64,000 nt of DNA from Rheinheimera pleomorphica (lineage in GTDB: Bacteria > Pseudomonadota > Gammaproteobacteria > Enterobacterales > Alteromonadaceae): positions 124,001 to 188,000 of the forward strand of contig NZ_SIRR01000008.1 of the NCBI RefSeq assembly GCF_011634895.1, written 5' to 3'. A program made the translations under genes and the position numbers. The notes beneath the pieces are model-generated. The model was not told where the DNA came from and did not search any database. It was given only the letters and a program-made list of their open reading frames with translations. Positions 9,521 to 20,029 of the stretch are shown here, piece after piece; the first letter of the stretch is position 1, and every line of letters begins with the position of its first letter.

Positions 9521-11998
9521 ATGGAAATGTTAATTCTATGGGCAGTGCTGATAGCTGCCATTGGTGTGCTAGCGTATAACCGTGCCAGCCTGACAATGTT
9601 TACAGCCGCCATTGCCGCTATACTGGCGGTTGGCAGCACTTTGGATCTGGTCGGCAGCTTAAGCTGGCTGATCTTTTTAGTGGTGGCGTTGCCACTGAAT
9701 ATTGCAACAGTACGCCAGCAGTATCTGACCAAGCCGCTGTTGAAAGTGTACCGTAAAATCATGCCGGAAATGTCCAGCACGGAAAAAGAAGCGATTGACG
9801 CCGGTACCACCTGGTGGGAAGCAGACTTATTCCGCGGTAACCCGGATTGGCATAAAATGCATAATTTTCCGGTACCACGCCTAAGCGCAGAAGAACAGGC
9901 GTTTTTAGATGGCCCGGTAGAAGAGCTCCTTGCGATGGTCGACGACTGGCACACCACCCACGAGCGCGCCGATTTATCACCAGAAGTGTATCAGTACCTG
10001 AAAGACAAAGGCTTCTTCGCCATGATCATCAAAAAAGAATTTGGTGGTCTGGAATTCTCCGCTTATGCCCAGTCTTGCGTACTGCAAAAATTAACCAGCA
10101 AAAGCATGGTGTTATCCAGCATCGTTGGTGTGCCTAATTCATTAGGCCCGGGCGAGTTATTGCAGCACTATGGTACTGACGAGCAAAAACGACATTATTT
10201 ACCCCGTCTGGCCAAGGGCCTGGAAGTGCCCTGCTTTGCCCTGACCAGCCCAGAGGCCGGTTCTGACGCTGGCGCTATTCCGGATACTGGTATCATTTGC
10301 AAAGGCGAATGGGAAGGCAAAGAAGTCATTGGTATGCGCCTGACCTGGAACAAGCGCTATATTACGCTGGCGCCTATTGCCACTGTCCTGGGCTTAGCCT
10401 TTAAACTGTACGATCCGGAAAAACTGCTGGGCGATAAAGAAGAGCTGGGTATTACCTGTGCCCTTATTCCGGTCAGTACGCCAGGCGTGAAAATTGGCCG
10501 TCGCCACTTCCCGCTTAACGTACCATTTCAAAACGGCCCAACCCAGGGTGAAAACATCTTCGTGCCGTTGGATTATATTATCGGTGGCGCCAAAATGGCC
10601 GGCCAGGGCTGGCGCATGCTGGTTGAGTGTTTATCAGTAGGCCGGGCCATTACCCTGCCATCTAACAGTACCGGCGGTATTAAAGCCGTGGCGATGGCGA
10701 CCGGTGCCTATGCCCGCATCCGCCGTCAGTTCAAACTGCCCATTGGTAAAATGGAAGGCGTCGAAGAAGCGATGGCGCGCATTGGTGGCTATGCCTATAT
10801 GGCCGATGCCTCCACGACGATGTCAGTCGGTTCAATTGACCTGGGCGAAAAGCCATCGGTGATTTCAGCCATTACTAAATACCATATGACCGAACGCATG
10901 CGTCAGGCCATTATCGATGCGATGGACGTACACGGTGGTAAAGGTATTTGTATGGGGCCGAATAACTATCTGGCCCGTGGTTATCAGGGCGCGCCGGTGG
11001 CTATTACCGTAGAAGGTGCCAATATTTTAACCCGTAACATGATTATTTACGGTCAGGGCGCTATCCGCTGCCATCCTTATGTATTGGCAGAGTTACAAGC
11101 GGCGCAACTTGACGATCAGGGCGCAGCCGTTACCGCCTTTGATAAAGCCCTGTTTGGTCATATCGGCTTTGCTATCAGTAACTTCTTCCGTACCTTCTGG
11201 TTATCGTTAACCGGTGGTGTGTTTAGCAGTGCCCCTTATAGCGATGCCACTGCGAAGTACTACAAACAAATGAACCGCTTCAGTGCAGCCTTAGCGCTGA
11301 TGTCAGATGTGGCGATGGGCACGCTGGGCGGTGATTTAAAACGCCGTGAGCGCATCTCAGCCCGTCTGGGTGATATTTTAAGTATGTTGTACCTGACGTC
11401 TGCGGTATTAAAGCGCTATAACGACGAAGGCCGTAAAGCTGACGATTTAGCGCTGGTGCAATGGTGTTGTGAAGATAACCTGGCCAAGGCGCAGCTGGCG
11501 CTGGATGAGCTGTTTGACAACTTCCCGAACCGCGTGGTGGGTGCTGTATTAAAACGTGTGGTGTTCCCGTGGGGTCGTACACTGCGCAAAGCATCTGACG
11601 TGGTTGAGCACAAAGTTGCCCGCATTATGCAAACGCCGGGAGACGCGCGCTCACGTTTGGGCCATCACCTGTATCTGAAAAACGAGCCATTAAACCAGCT
11701 AGGCTTAATGGAGCAGGCGTTAGCAGATATCCTGAGCGCCGAGCCACTGTTTGATAAAGTGGCCCATGCGGCCGGTAAACGCCTGCCATTCTATCGTCTG
11801 GATGAAGTTGCAACCCTTGGTTTAGAGCTTAAAGTGTTGACGGAGGCCGAAGCGCAGCAGTTACGGGTGGCAGAAAAAGGTCGTCTGTTTGCCATCAATG
11901 TCGATGACTTTGCGCCTGAATATCTGGCAGCAGACAAAAGCCTGACCCAACAAGGGCCTGGCGCAGTTGCCACAGACAAGAAAGTGAAAGCCGCCTAA
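9521..11998 (+). CDS. fadE: Acyl-CoA dehydrogenase FadE
   Basis: FadE catalyses the first, FAD-dependent step of fatty-acid beta-oxidation. The 825-residue length matches the large FadE type (E. coli 814) rather than the roughly 380-residue soluble dehydrogenases. Two or three hydrophobic helices (about residues 3-70) anchor it to the inner membrane, followed by the dehydrogenase core ([19 protein letters not shown], then [21 protein letters not shown] cut here) and a long C-terminal domain. A GGAG ribosome binding site lies 7 bp before the ATG and a FadR-like operator just upstream. It is monocistronic, with a strong terminator 15 bp after the stop. Confidence 0.96.
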   Translation: MEMLILWAVLIAAIGVLAYNRASLTMFTAAIAAILAVGSTLDLVGSLSWLIFLVVALPLNIATVRQQYLTKPLLKVYRKIMPEMSSTEKEAIDAGTTWWEADLFRGNPDWHKMHNFPVPRLSAEEQAFLDGPVEELLAMVDDWHTTHERADLSPEVYQYLKDKGFFAMIIKKEFGGLEFSAYAQSCVLQKLTSKSMVLSSIVGVPNSLGPGELLQHYGTDEQKRHYLPRLAKGLEVPCFALTSPEAGSDAGAIPDTGIICKGEWEGKEVIGMRLTWNKRYITLAPIATVLGLAFKLYDPEKLLGDKEELGITCALIPVSTPGVKIGRRHFPLNVPFQNGPTQGENIFVPLDYIIGGAKMAGQGWRMLVECLSVGRAITLPSNSTGGIKAVAMATGAYARIRRQFKLPIGKMEGVEEAMARIGGYAYMADASTTMSVGSIDLGEKPSVISAITKYHMTERMRQAIIDAMDVHGGKGICMGPNNYLARGYQGAPVAITVEGANILTRNMIIYGQGAIRCHPYVLAELQAAQLDDQGAAVTAFDKALFGHIGFAISNFFRTFWLSLTGGVFSSAPYSDATAKYYKQMNRFSAALALMSDVAMGTLGGDLKRRERISARLGDILSMLYLTSAVLKRYNDEGRKADDLALVQWCCEDNLAKAQLALDELFDNFPNRVVGAVLKRVVFPWGRTLRKASDVVEHKVARIMQTPGDARSRLGHHLYLKNEPLNQLGLMEQALADILSAEPLFDKVAHAAGKRLPFYRLDEVATLGLELKVLTEAEAQQLRVAEKGRLFAINVDDFAPEYLAADKSLTQQGPGAVATDKKVKAA

Positions 11999-12013
11999 CA
12001 GCACTTTATTGAT

Positions 12014-12045
12014 AAAAAACGCCGGCATCTGAGCCGGCGTTTTTA
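12014..12045 (+). terminator. Rho-independent terminator after fadE
   Basis: CGCCGGC (12020-12026) pairs with GCCGGCG (12033-12039) around a 6-base loop, with flanking A5 and T5 tracts. It follows the fadE stop and can also serve the convergent nuclease gene, because the T/A tracts are symmetrical. Confidence 0.9.
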
Positions 12046-12061
12046 TTGGTGCTAAGCTGCC

Positions 12062-14650
12062 TTAGTTAAAGCTTACCACTAACTCTGCTGAACAGCTGCC
12101 CGTGCTGTGCTGACAAATCTGATAGGTTACCGCAGCAGCGTCTGAACGGAAGCTATCATTCACCCGGCCTGAGGGGTTTAAGTCTCTGACCGCCACATTA
12201 TCGCGATACAAGGTTAAACCGTTGGCATGACCACTAAAGCGCAGCTGCACCAGGCTTTGTCCTGAGCGCGAGCGCACAGTACGCAACAACTGTAGCGTAA
12301 CATCCAGTGGCGGTATGGCTGCTGGCAAGTCCAGCGCTACGATCACCGGATCATGATCTGATGAGCGATACGCATCTGCAGCATAGTAATCCAGCTGTTG
12401 TTGCGGTGTTTTAAATTCCAGGTTGTAATCCAGCGCTATTGGCTCGTCGGCATTGATGTTCCATTTCGCCGCATCAGCCAGATGCTGCAGCGCCATATCA
12501 TTTAACAGTGCATGATCCAGCGAGCCCGACAAGCCAGAGAACACATAGCCATGGCCTGGCACCTTACCCAGTGCTTCAAACACATTGATATAGCCCTGCT
12601 GTGACAGCGTGGTTATGGGATCTTCTTTGGCATAGGCATTTAAATCACCAATCACCAGCGCCGGTACATCAGCAAACTGCGCCTGGGCAAAAACAGCGAT
12701 GGCCTGGGCGGCGCGGGTACGGCTGATATTACAGTTACCCTGGCCATCACCGGTATCACTGTCATCGGCGCCACAACCAGAGCCCTTAGATTTTAAATGG
12801 TTTACCATCACCGCAAATTCAGCATCGTTATCCAACAGCTTAAAACGCTGCGCCAGCATCGGCCGGTTACGGCTATCATCAAATAAGGCTACGCCTTGCT
12901 CATCGACAGCTGAATTGCTGGAATCCAGCACTTGTAATGCGCCAGCTGGCGTCACCCAATCGCCGCGGTATATTAATCCCACCGCAATTTCGTCACTGCC
13001 TACCGGGCCTGCGGCACTGACATACTGCCAGCTGGCATTACCCGATGCGGCTCTTAGGCCATTGACCAAATCGGCTATCGCCGACGTATCGGCGTAACCG
13101 TCGTTTTCAATTTCCATCAGGCCAATCACGCTGGCATCCAGCGCGACCATGGCGGCGAGAATTTTCGCGCGCTGCCGCTCAAACTCAGCACTGTTATCCG
13201 CACCGCGTGAGGTGGGGAAACCGCCCCCCAGGCCATCACCGTTGAAATAGTTCAGCACGTTAAAGCTGGCGATTTTAACATTGCCGTCAGCCGCCAGTTC
13301 CGGCGCAGCGGTGCGCGGGTTAGACTGAATAAAATCAGGCAGTTGGGTTGGCATAATGCGGTACTGATTAAAGCCATAATGCACAGTACCGGTCAGGTTC
13401 ATCACCGTATCGCCGCTACGCACGGTATTGGCAGCAGACAAGCCGCCGACCGGGTAAGGTACTGTTGCCGGGTTTTGTACCGTGCTGGCGTCATCCAGCA
13501 CAATTTTGTTCAGTTCATGCTGTGCCGCCAGCGCTATGGCATCAGGCCCAGGGCTCACCACCTGGGTTGGCGTGTAGCGCCGGCCATTGGCAAGGGTCAG
13601 CTCACCAAAACGGCCCAGCGTAAAGGTATCATTTACCGTTAGCGTCTGGTCAAAGCGCACCAGCATACCTTCCAGCGCTTCCCACTGTGCCAGGCTGCTC
13701 ACCGGTAAACTAACCGTTTGTGGCTCAGGTAAAGCGCTGGTACCGCAATCCAGGCTGGCGCTGATATTACTCAGTTGGGTATGGCCATTAAACTCTGCTA
13801 CCGTGCCCAGCAAGCGTATGCGCTGGCCGGCAGATACGGCCAAATCTGTGCTATTTACATAAACAAAGACGCCCTCAGAGCTGGCTGGATCGTTATCCTG
13901 CTCGGCGCCGACAGCCTGAATATTATAACCACGTAGTCCTGGCAGAGCCTGGGTAACAACGGCCTCTACCTGCACTTGTTGCCCTAACAGCGGACTGCTG
14001 GCACCAGGCCCCTGAATGGCTGAGATCGCTGTGGCTGGCTCACCACAGGCTAATACCGGATCAGGATCCGGCTCTGGGTCCGGATCAACCGGGCCACCAC
14101 CTTCGCCATTAAACAAGCCAATATCGCTAAAGTCATCTTGCGCAAACCCCAGCCATTGTTCGGCAGGGGCAAAGCTATCGCCCGGATCAGTATCATAACT
14201 TACCGCAGCGCGGCGTAAGGTGTCGTTTGCCGTGGTAATGCTGCCACTGCCCCAGGCCGAGCCCGGGTCAACGCCAAGCTGACCAATAGAGTCAACCACC
14301 ACACCATTTTTTTCCAGCGTAATGGCATCGTCACCGTTCCATAAACTCTGGCTGGATGTTTGGTCGGCCAACGCCACTAAGTCGGCAACGGCACTGCTGG
14401 AAGCATAAACAAAGGTGCTGCCAGGTTGTATTGTGCCTTGCAGGTTAATTGTGGTGCCGGCGCTATTGCTGCCGTTAAAATACACTTTAACCGCATAATC
14501 GCTAAGCGAAATGGCGTCAGCGCCCGGGTTATACAACTCCAGCGCTTTATTATTGCCAGAGCCCTCAACATATTCAGAAATAAATACTTCGGCAGTAACT
14601 GCCGGTGCCAGTAACATGGCAATAGTTGCTGATAGTGTCCTGAGTTTCAT
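12062..14650 (-). CDS. ExeM/NucH-type extracellular endonuclease
   Basis: The 862-residue protein starts at 14650, where AAGGAA precedes the ATG and a signal peptide begins (MKLRTLSATIAMLLAPAVTA). Domains in order: an N-terminal lamin-tail fold (VFISEYVEGSGNNKALELYN), an acidic DP/EP linker near residue 195, an OB-fold-like region, and a C-terminal endonuclease/exonuclease/phosphatase domain. The latter has ASFNVLNYFNGDG, LMEIENDGYAD, VIGDLNAYAKEDP and YRSSDHDPVIVAL, carrying the metal-binding Asn, Glu, Asp and His of the EEP family. The layout equals the ExeM/NucH secreted nucleases used for DNA scavenging or biofilm dispersal. No GlyGly-CTERM anchor is seen. A longer in-frame start at 14749 lacks a ribosome binding site. 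Confidence 0.92.
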   Translation of the reverse strand: MKLRTLSATIAMLLAPAVTAEVFISEYVEGSGNNKALELYNPGADAISLSDYAVKVYFNGSNSAGTTINLQGTIQPGSTFVYASSSAVADLVALADQTSSQSLWNGDDAITLEKNGVVVDSIGQLGVDPGSAWGSGSITTANDTLRRAAVSYDTDPGDSFAPAEQWLGFAQDDFSDIGLFNGEGGGPVDPDPEPDPDPVLACGEPATAISAIQGPGASSPLLGQQVQVEAVVTQALPGLRGYNIQAVGAEQDNDPASSEGVFVYVNSTDLAVSAGQRIRLLGTVAEFNGHTQLSNISASLDCGTSALPEPQTVSLPVSSLAQWEALEGMLVRFDQTLTVNDTFTLGRFGELTLANGRRYTPTQVVSPGPDAIALAAQHELNKIVLDDASTVQNPATVPYPVGGLSAANTVRSGDTVMNLTGTVHYGFNQYRIMPTQLPDFIQSNPRTAAPELAADGNVKIASFNVLNYFNGDGLGGGFPTSRGADNSAEFERQRAKILAAMVALDASVIGLMEIENDGYADTSAIADLVNGLRAASGNASWQYVSAAGPVGSDEIAVGLIYRGDWVTPAGALQVLDSSNSAVDEQGVALFDDSRNRPMLAQRFKLLDNDAEFAVMVNHLKSKGSGCGADDSDTGDGQGNCNISRTRAAQAIAVFAQAQFADVPALVIGDLNAYAKEDPITTLSQQGYINVFEALGKVPGHGYVFSGLSGSLDHALLNDMALQHLADAAKWNINADEPIALDYNLEFKTPQQQLDYYAADAYRSSDHDPVIVALDLPAAIPPLDVTLQLLRTVRSRSGQSLVQLRFSGHANGLTLYRDNVAVRDLNPSGRVNDSFRSDAAAVTYQICQHSTGSCSAELVVSFN

Positions 14651-14888
14651 TAGTGTTCCTTGGTTGTTGTTATAGAACACCCCACTATAAGACGCTTTTA
14701 TGTCTATTTCATTAAGCAAAAGCGGATACCCAAGGTTATTTTTTAACATGGTAACGTCAATTTTATTTACATAGTGCTTATCTCGTCAGCGGATAAGCCA
14801 TAAAGATGGCTAAACAGTAAAAAAGCCCTATGCAACCTTAGTCAGATCAGGTTTACTGTCTGTTGATGACAGCAACAGGAATTCAAAT

Positions 14889-15170
14889 ATGTTTAAGGTA
14901 AATCAGTATTTTGATGGCAAAGTCGCCTCTATCGCGTTTAACGGCGAGCAGCTGCCAGCCACTGTCGGTGTCATGGCACCGGGTGAATACGAATTTGGCA
15001 CCAGCCAGCACGAAGTGATGACAGTAATAAGCGGTGCCTTAACGGTGTTGCTGCCCTGCGCCAACGGCTGGCAAACCTATAGCCGCGGCCAGCAGTTTGA
15101 AGTGCCGGCCAACAGCAAATTTCAGTTGCAGGTTGCTGTGGATACCGCTTACCTTTGCACCTATGCCTGA
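14889..15170 (+). CDS. ppnP: Pyrimidine/purine nucleoside phosphorylase PpnP
   Basis: This 93-residue cupin matches PpnP (YaiE, DUF1255), which phosphorolyses a broad set of nucleosides. Family features are [30 protein letters not shown] and the cupin strands [15 protein letters not shown] and [13 protein letters not shown]. The length is the family norm. An AGGA ribosome binding site lies before the ATG. It is followed after 20 bp by the ABC exporter gene, and the two are probably co-transcribed, although no functional link is known. Confidence 0.92.
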   Translation: MFKVNQYFDGKVASIAFNGEQLPATVGVMAPGEYEFGTSQHEVMTVISGALTVLLPCANGWQTYSRGQQFEVPANSKFQLQVAVDTAYLCTYA

Positions 15171-15190
15171 AGCAGTAGCAAGGATTAACC

Positions 15191-16993
15191 ATGCGCGGTA
15201 TGCGCTCTGCAGCCAAACAGCCCGAACCCACTAAGCGCGCGGAAGCCACCAATTTAACGCAAACGCTGGCCATGTTATGGCCGTATTTATGGCAGTTTAA
15301 ATACCGGGTACTGCTGGCCTTGCTGGCGCTGATCGCCGCAAAAGCGGCGGTATTACTGATGCCGGTGGCGTTAAAATACATTGTCGACGCGCTCGATACC
15401 GGCCAGCAGCCGCTGTTAGCATTGCCCGTCGCCTTGTTGCTGTTGTATGGCGGCCTGCGCTTTGCCGGGGTGTTTTTCGGTGAGGTACGTGATGCGCTGT
15501 TTGGCCGCGTAACTGAACATGCCATGCGTAAACTCGGGCTTAGGGTATTTCAGCATCTGCACAGTTTGGAACTGGCGTTTCATCTGGACCGGCAAACCGG
15601 CGGCATCAGCCGCGATATCGAGCGCGGCACCAATGGCTTAAGCTTTCTGATGCGCTTTTTAATGTTTAATATCGCGCCGACGCTGTTTGAAATTCTGGCT
15701 GTCGCCGTGATTTTTGCCACCCTGTTCTCGCCGCTGTATTCACTGGTAACGGTAGTCGCCGTTGGCATCTATATCTTTTTTACCGTAGTGATTACCGAGT
15801 GGCGTAATAAATATACCCGCGAAGCCAACCAGGCCGACAACACCACCAACAGCCGCGCCATCGACAGCCTGCTGAACTATGAAACGGTTAAATACTTTAA
15901 TAACGAGCAGTATGAAGCGCAAACCTACGACAGCTTTTTGGCCAAATGGGAAACGGCGCGGTTAAAAAACCGCTTAAGTCTGTTGGCGCTGAACTCGGGC
16001 CAGGCGCTAATTATTGCTGCTGCGATCACCGCACTAATGTGGCTGGCAGCCGATGAAGTGGTACAGCAAAAGCTGACACTGGGCGATCTGGTGATGGTAA
16101 ATGCCTATATGATCCAGCTGTTTTTACCGCTGAATTTTTTAGGCTTTGTCTACCGCGAAATTCGCCGGGCACTAACCGATCTGGAAAATATGCTTGGCTT
16201 ACTTAAGCGTCAGCCGCAAATTGTCGATGCCCCGGATGCAAAGCCTTTAGTGCTAAGCGCTGGCGCTATCCGCTTTGACCAGGTGGATTTTAGCTATCAG
16301 CCGCCACGGCCCATTTTGCAGCAACTGAGCTTTGATGTGGCTGCGGGCAGTAAGATCGCCATCGTTGGTGCCAGCGGCGCCGGTAAAAGCACTATCGCCC
16401 GCTTACTGTACCGTTTTTACCCGCTAACCGGCGGCCGGATCTGTATTGATGGTCAGGATATCAGCACGCTAACGCTGGACAGCCTGCGCCGCGCTATTGC
16501 GATAGTGCCGCAGGATACCGTGCTGTTTAACAGCAGCATCCGCGACAATATCCGCTATGGCCGCCCCGATTCCAGCGAGGCCGAGATTGATCAGGCCATT
16601 AAGCTGGCGCATTTAGCGGGCTTTATTGCCAGCTTACCCAAGGGTGATGCTACGGTGGTCGGTGAACGTGGCTTAAAAGTCTCCGGCGGTGAAAAGCAGC
16701 GTATTGCTATCGCCCGCGCGATTTTAAAAGGCTCACCCATTTTAGTGTTTGATGAAGCGACCTCAGCGCTGGACTCGGCTTCAGAACAAGCTATTTTGCA
16801 GGCCATGCGCGACGTCGCGCGCAACCATACCAGTGTGGTCATTGCCCACCGCTTATCAACCATTACCGATGCTGACACTATTATGGTGCTGAAAAACGGC
16901 CAGTTAGCTGAGCAAGGTAGTCATCAGCAGCTGTTAGCGGCCGCTGGCGAATATGCCCGTATGTGGCAGCTGCAGCAAAAACAGCAGCACTAA
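15191..16993 (+). CDS. Atm1/HMT-like ABC exporter, fused permease and ATPase
   Basis: The 600-residue half-transporter has six predicted helices in an N-terminal exporter domain (about 35-320) and a C-terminal ABC ATPase: Walker A GASGAGKST near 394, signature VSGGEKQR near 497, Walker B ILVFDEATSALD near 517 and the H-loop VIAHRLST. The motifs NYETVKYFNNE and the short soluble N-terminus resemble the ABCB7/Atm1/HMT1 group, which exports glutathione or sulfur-containing conjugates and heavy-metal thiolates. It would function as a homodimer in the inner membrane. The substrate is inferred from family only. Confidence 0.88.
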   Translation: MRGMRSAAKQPEPTKRAEATNLTQTLAMLWPYLWQFKYRVLLALLALIAAKAAVLLMPVALKYIVDALDTGQQPLLALPVALLLLYGGLRFAGVFFGEVRDALFGRVTEHAMRKLGLRVFQHLHSLELAFHLDRQTGGISRDIERGTNGLSFLMRFLMFNIAPTLFEILAVAVIFATLFSPLYSLVTVVAVGIYIFFTVVITEWRNKYTREANQADNTTNSRAIDSLLNYETVKYFNNEQYEAQTYDSFLAKWETARLKNRLSLLALNSGQALIIAAAITALMWLAADEVVQQKLTLGDLVMVNAYMIQLFLPLNFLGFVYREIRRALTDLENMLGLLKRQPQIVDAPDAKPLVLSAGAIRFDQVDFSYQPPRPILQQLSFDVAAGSKIAIVGASGAGKSTIARLLYRFYPLTGGRICIDGQDISTLTLDSLRRAIAIVPQDTVLFNSSIRDNIRYGRPDSSEAEIDQAIKLAHLAGFIASLPKGDATVVGERGLKVSGGEKQRIAIARAILKGSPILVFDEATSALDSASEQAILQAMRDVARNHTSVVIAHRLSTITDADTIMVLKNGQLAEQGSHQQLLAAAGEYARMWQLQQKQQH

Positions 16994-17076
16994 AGCCCGC
17001 CTTTCTGGCTTGCCCGCGACAGACTTACTATACTGGCAACGCTTATTACAATAACAACATATAACAGGGGATCACG

Positions 17077-18915
17077 ATGACACCTTTTAAACTTTCGCTG
17101 ACAGCCGCCTTAGTGGGGTCAGCGCTGTTACTGGCCGGCTGTGGCGAAAAGCAGCAAGCCACCACGGCCAGCAAAGCGGAGCAGCGCGCCTTAACTGAAG
17201 CTGATGCGCTGGCGTTTTTAGCAGAAACCGAGACTAAGCTGGTACAGCTGTATAAAGAGTCCAACCGCGCCGAATGGATTTATGCCAACTTTATTACCGA
17301 AGATACCGCCTCGTTAGCGGCCGATGTTAACGAAAAACTCACCGTAGAAATGGTCAATCTGGCCAGTGCTGCGGCAAAATTTGACCAGGTAGCCTTATCA
17401 GCCGACAGCAGGCGCAAGCTGGACAAACTCAAACTGGCGCTGACCTTACCGGCACCACAGGATGCAGCGAAAACCGCCGAAATGGCAAAAATTGTCGCAG
17501 AACTGGGCGGCATGTATGGCAAAGGTAAATATTGCAAAGCCGATGGCAGCTGTTTATCGCTCGGTGAAATGTCAGCCATTATGGCCAGCAGCCGCGATTA
17601 TGACGAACAACTGGAGATGTGGCAGGGCTGGCGCGAAATCAGCAAACCGATGCGGCCACTGTACAGCCGTTTGATAGAGCTGACCAATGAAGGTGCCAAA
17701 GAGCTTGGTTATGCCGACACCGGTGCTATGTGGCGCTCTAAGTACGATATGCCGGCTGATGATTTTGCTAAAGAGCTTGACCGCGTCTGGGGCCAGGTAA
17801 AACCGCTGTATGAGTCTTTGCATTGCCATGTGCGCAGCAAGTTATCTGCGCACTACGGCGCCGATAAAGTGGCGCTGGATAAACCGATCCCGGCGCATCT
17901 GTTGGGCAATATGTGGGCACAAAGCTGGGGCAATATTTACGATCTGGTCGCCCCTGAAGATGCCGATCCGGGTTATGACGTCACTGAGCTTCTGGCCAAA
18001 CATAACTATGACGAAATAAAAATGGTCAAAGGCGCCGAAGGCTTCTTTACCTCGTTAGGTTTTGCGCCGTTGCCAGACACTTTTTATCAGCGTTCACTGT
18101 TTACCAAACCACGTGATCGCGACGTAGAATGCCATGCCTCGGCCTGGGACTTAGACGCCAAAGACGACTTACGCATTAAAATGTGTATTCAGCGCACCGG
18201 CGAAGAGTTTTCGGTTATTCACCATGAGCTGGGGCATAACTTCTACCAGCGCGCTTATAAAGATCAACCGGTGTACTTCCAGGAAAGCGCGAATGACGGC
18301 TTCCACGAAGCCATTGGCGATACCATAGCGTTGTCGGTAACACCCGATTATTTACAGCAAATTGGTTTGTTGGATAAGGTGCCGGATGAAAGCAAAGACA
18401 TCGGCCTGCTGTTAAAAATGGCGATGGACAAAATTGCCTTTGTACCTTTTGGTTTGTTAGTCGACCAGTGGCGCTGGCAGGTATTTAACGGCCAGATCAC
18501 GCCAGCGCAATACAACGACGCCTGGTGGCAGCTGCGTGAGAAATACCAGGGCGTCGCCGCGCCAATAGCCCGCTCAGAAGCTGATTTTGACCCGGGTGCC
18601 AAGTACCATGTGCCGGGCAATGTGCCCTACACCCGCTATTTCTTAGCGCATATCCTGCAGTTCCAGTTCCACAAGGCACTGTGTGATATCGCCGGTAACG
18701 AAGGTGCGGTGCACCGCTGCTCGATATACAACAGCAAAGACGCCGGCAGCAAACTAAACCAGATGCTGGAGATGGGCTCAAGCCAGCCCTGGCAACAAGC
18801 GCTTGAGGTAGTCACCGGCAAACCAGAGATGGACGCTACCGCGATTCTGGATTACTTCGCCCCGCTGCAAGCTTATTTAGATGAGCAAAATAAAGGGCTG
18901 CAGTGCGGCTGGTAA
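17077..18915 (+). CDS. M2 family metallopeptidase lipoprotein (ACE-like)
   Basis: The 612-residue protein carries a lipobox (LLLAGC) so it is probably a lipoprotein exposed to the periplasm or outer membrane. The zinc motif HELGH lies at residues 383-387, followed by the downstream ESANDGFHEAIGD segment that supplies the third zinc ligand. WRSKYDMP and the overall length match bacterial M2 peptidyl-dipeptidases, relatives of angiotensin-converting enzyme that remove C-terminal dipeptides. It has its own AGGGG ribosome binding site and a strong terminator, so it looks monocistronic. Confidence 0.93.
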   Translation: MTPFKLSLTAALVGSALLLAGCGEKQQATTASKAEQRALTEADALAFLAETETKLVQLYKESNRAEWIYANFITEDTASLAADVNEKLTVEMVNLASAAAKFDQVALSADSRRKLDKLKLALTLPAPQDAAKTAEMAKIVAELGGMYGKGKYCKADGSCLSLGEMSAIMASSRDYDEQLEMWQGWREISKPMRPLYSRLIELTNEGAKELGYADTGAMWRSKYDMPADDFAKELDRVWGQVKPLYESLHCHVRSKLSAHYGADKVALDKPIPAHLLGNMWAQSWGNIYDLVAPEDADPGYDVTELLAKHNYDEIKMVKGAEGFFTSLGFAPLPDTFYQRSLFTKPRDRDVECHASAWDLDAKDDLRIKMCIQRTGEEFSVIHHELGHNFYQRAYKDQPVYFQESANDGFHEAIGDTIALSVTPDYLQQIGLLDKVPDESKDIGLLLKMAMDKIAFVPFGLLVDQWRWQVFNGQITPAQYNDAWWQLREKYQGVAAPIARSEADFDPGAKYHVPGNVPYTRYFLAHILQFQFHKALCDIAGNEGAVHRCSIYNSKDAGSKLNQMLEMGSSQPWQQALEVVTGKPEMDATAILDYFAPLQAYLDEQNKGLQCGW

Positions 18916-18936
18916 CCTGGCAACAATAAAAAAACC

Positions 18937-18961
18937 AAGCCCGCACAAGCGGGCTTTTTAA
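18937..18961. terminator. Bidirectional terminator between M2 peptidase and VOC genes
   Basis: AAGCCCGC (18937-18944) pairs with GCGGGCTT (18949-18956) around ACAA, with A-rich sequence before and a T tract after. It lies between two convergent genes and fits both. Confidence 0.9.
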
Positions 18962-18975
18962 TAGCGCCATCTTGT

Positions 18976-19332
18976 TTATCGCGTAAACTCACGCAGTTGA
19001 ATTGGGTTGCCGTCTGAGTCAGCTATGTTGCATACCCTGAATAATGGATTAGACCACTCGCCTGCAAAAGCCTGGCCCCCTAACTCTTGCGCCTTTAATT
19101 TTGCCGCTTCAAGGTTATCCACGGTCATAAACAATTTAACGGTATTGAAGTCCGCTTGTGGCAGTGCAATTGGCGGCGTATGAATAATGATATTAAAGCC
19201 GTCTTTAACCAGGCTTACCAGCTCTGGTGTTTCGCGTGTGATCTGCATCGAAAAAAGCGCAGTATAAAATTTAGCTAAGTTATTAATATTATTGGAGTAA
19301 ACTAAAACTCCATTTTTTGCAGGTCCAGTCAT
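18976..19332 (-). CDS. VOC (glyoxalase/bleomycin-resistance fold) protein
   Basis: The 118-residue protein is a single vicinal-oxygen-chelate unit: LVYSNNINNLAKFYTALF at the N-terminus, FMTVDNLEAAKLKAQELG in the middle and NIADSDGNPIQLREF at the end, where the final Glu is a usual metal-ligand position. Such small proteins can be dioxygenases, isomerases or drug-binding proteins; no substrate can be assigned. It is the first gene of a small accessory patch (18976-20777), all on the minus strand, where single genes of the kind often carried by integron cassettes are found. Confidence 0.8.
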   Translation of the reverse strand: MTGPAKNGVLVYSNNINNLAKFYTALFSMQITRETPELVSLVKDGFNIIIHTPPIALPQADFNTVKLFMTVDNLEAAKLKAQELGGQAFAGEWSNPLFRVCNIADSDGNPIQLREFTR

Positions 19333-19373
19333 TATAAATCCTGTTAGTACGAATGGTTCAAGGCAAACATCCC

Positions 19374-19403
19374 GCGCCTGTGCACGAATTTGTGAGCAGG
19401 CGC
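19374..19403. repeat. Imperfect inverted repeat upstream of the VOC gene
   Basis: GCGCCTGTGCAC and GTGAGCAGGCGC form a 12-bp arm pair with two mismatches around GAATTT. There is no T tract, so it is not a standard terminator. It may be remnant cassette structure or an operator. The rest of 19404-19508 holds nothing I can name. Confidence 0.4.
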
Positions 19404-19508
19404 TTTAGTTCACGAGAACGGGTTTGTCAGCGGTTTGCCAGCATATACGACGCGGCCAGAAGAGCGGTATTACCTATTGACTCCGAAAAGGCTCATAGGT
19501 GTTAGAAC

Positions 19509-19910
19509 TCATTCGATTCTTTCTCGTTCTAGAATAACTACCATGGAGATAGACTCGCCGAACCCCGTAGCCGGTAACACGATCTCCTTCAATCTCCAGC
19601 CTGAATCGCCTTCAGCATTTAATAAATTCTGGATGTCAGGCGTACCAGACTTAAAAAGGCTCATCTTAAAGGGTACTTCTACCGTTTTATATTCATATTT
19701 TTTCATAACAGGTACTTCCTCGTAATCAAGGTCAGTAATATCAATTTCGAATGTTGCAGCAAGCGCCTTTTTTGTTTCGAGCGACCCTGTTGCTTCTTTT
19801 TCGACTCTCTGAATTGTCCTGTGGCTCAGCCCGGAGAATTGAGAAAGCTGCTCTTGAGTCCAAGCTCGACGCAACCGTATTTCGAGAACTAATGCTGCAT
19901 TAATTTTCAT
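19509..19910 (-). CDS. HTH regulator fused to a DUF4177-like domain
   Basis: The 133-residue protein has an N-terminal Cro/C1-type helix-turn-helix (about residues 4-55, with WTQEQLSQFSGLSHRTIQRVEK) and a C-terminal YEYKTVEVPFK...GWRLKEIVLP segment typical of DUF4177, a small domain of unknown role. The fusion suggests a small sensor-regulator. I use the ATG at 19910; a TTG at 19916 is an alternative, closer to the AAGGAA tract. The upstream boundary matches the R' side of the attC-like site at 20031, so this may be a cassette gene. Its own downstream sequence begins TTCTAAC, but no paired right half is found there. Confidence 0.7.
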   Translation of the reverse strand: MKINAALVLEIRLRRAWTQEQLSQFSGLSHRTIQRVEKEATGSLETKKALAATFEIDITDLDYEEVPVMKKYEYKTVEVPFKMSLFKSGTPDIQNLLNAEGDSGWRLKEIVLPATGFGESISMVVILERERIE

Positions 19911-20029
19911 TAACAACTGATTCCTTCGGTTAAATGAAGAACCTATTCTCTAACAAAATGTCGGAAATATTGGCGACAAACATTCGCCATCTATACGTCA
20001 GTGACACGACAGCACCTACGTTTCATGAG

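Noticed and set aside
14751-14888. A riboswitch before ppnP
   Set aside because: Only a short CTGTC/GACAG hairpin is present; no conserved riboswitch core or terminator pair is visible.
14971-15525. 184-codon minus-strand frame over ppnP and the ABC exporter start
   Set aside because: Antisense to two well-supported genes, no homology seen and no ribosome binding site.
19404-19508. A second attC after the HTH-DUF4177 gene
   Set aside because: TTCTAAC is present right after the stop codon, but no R' partner with paired flanks could be found within 150 bp.
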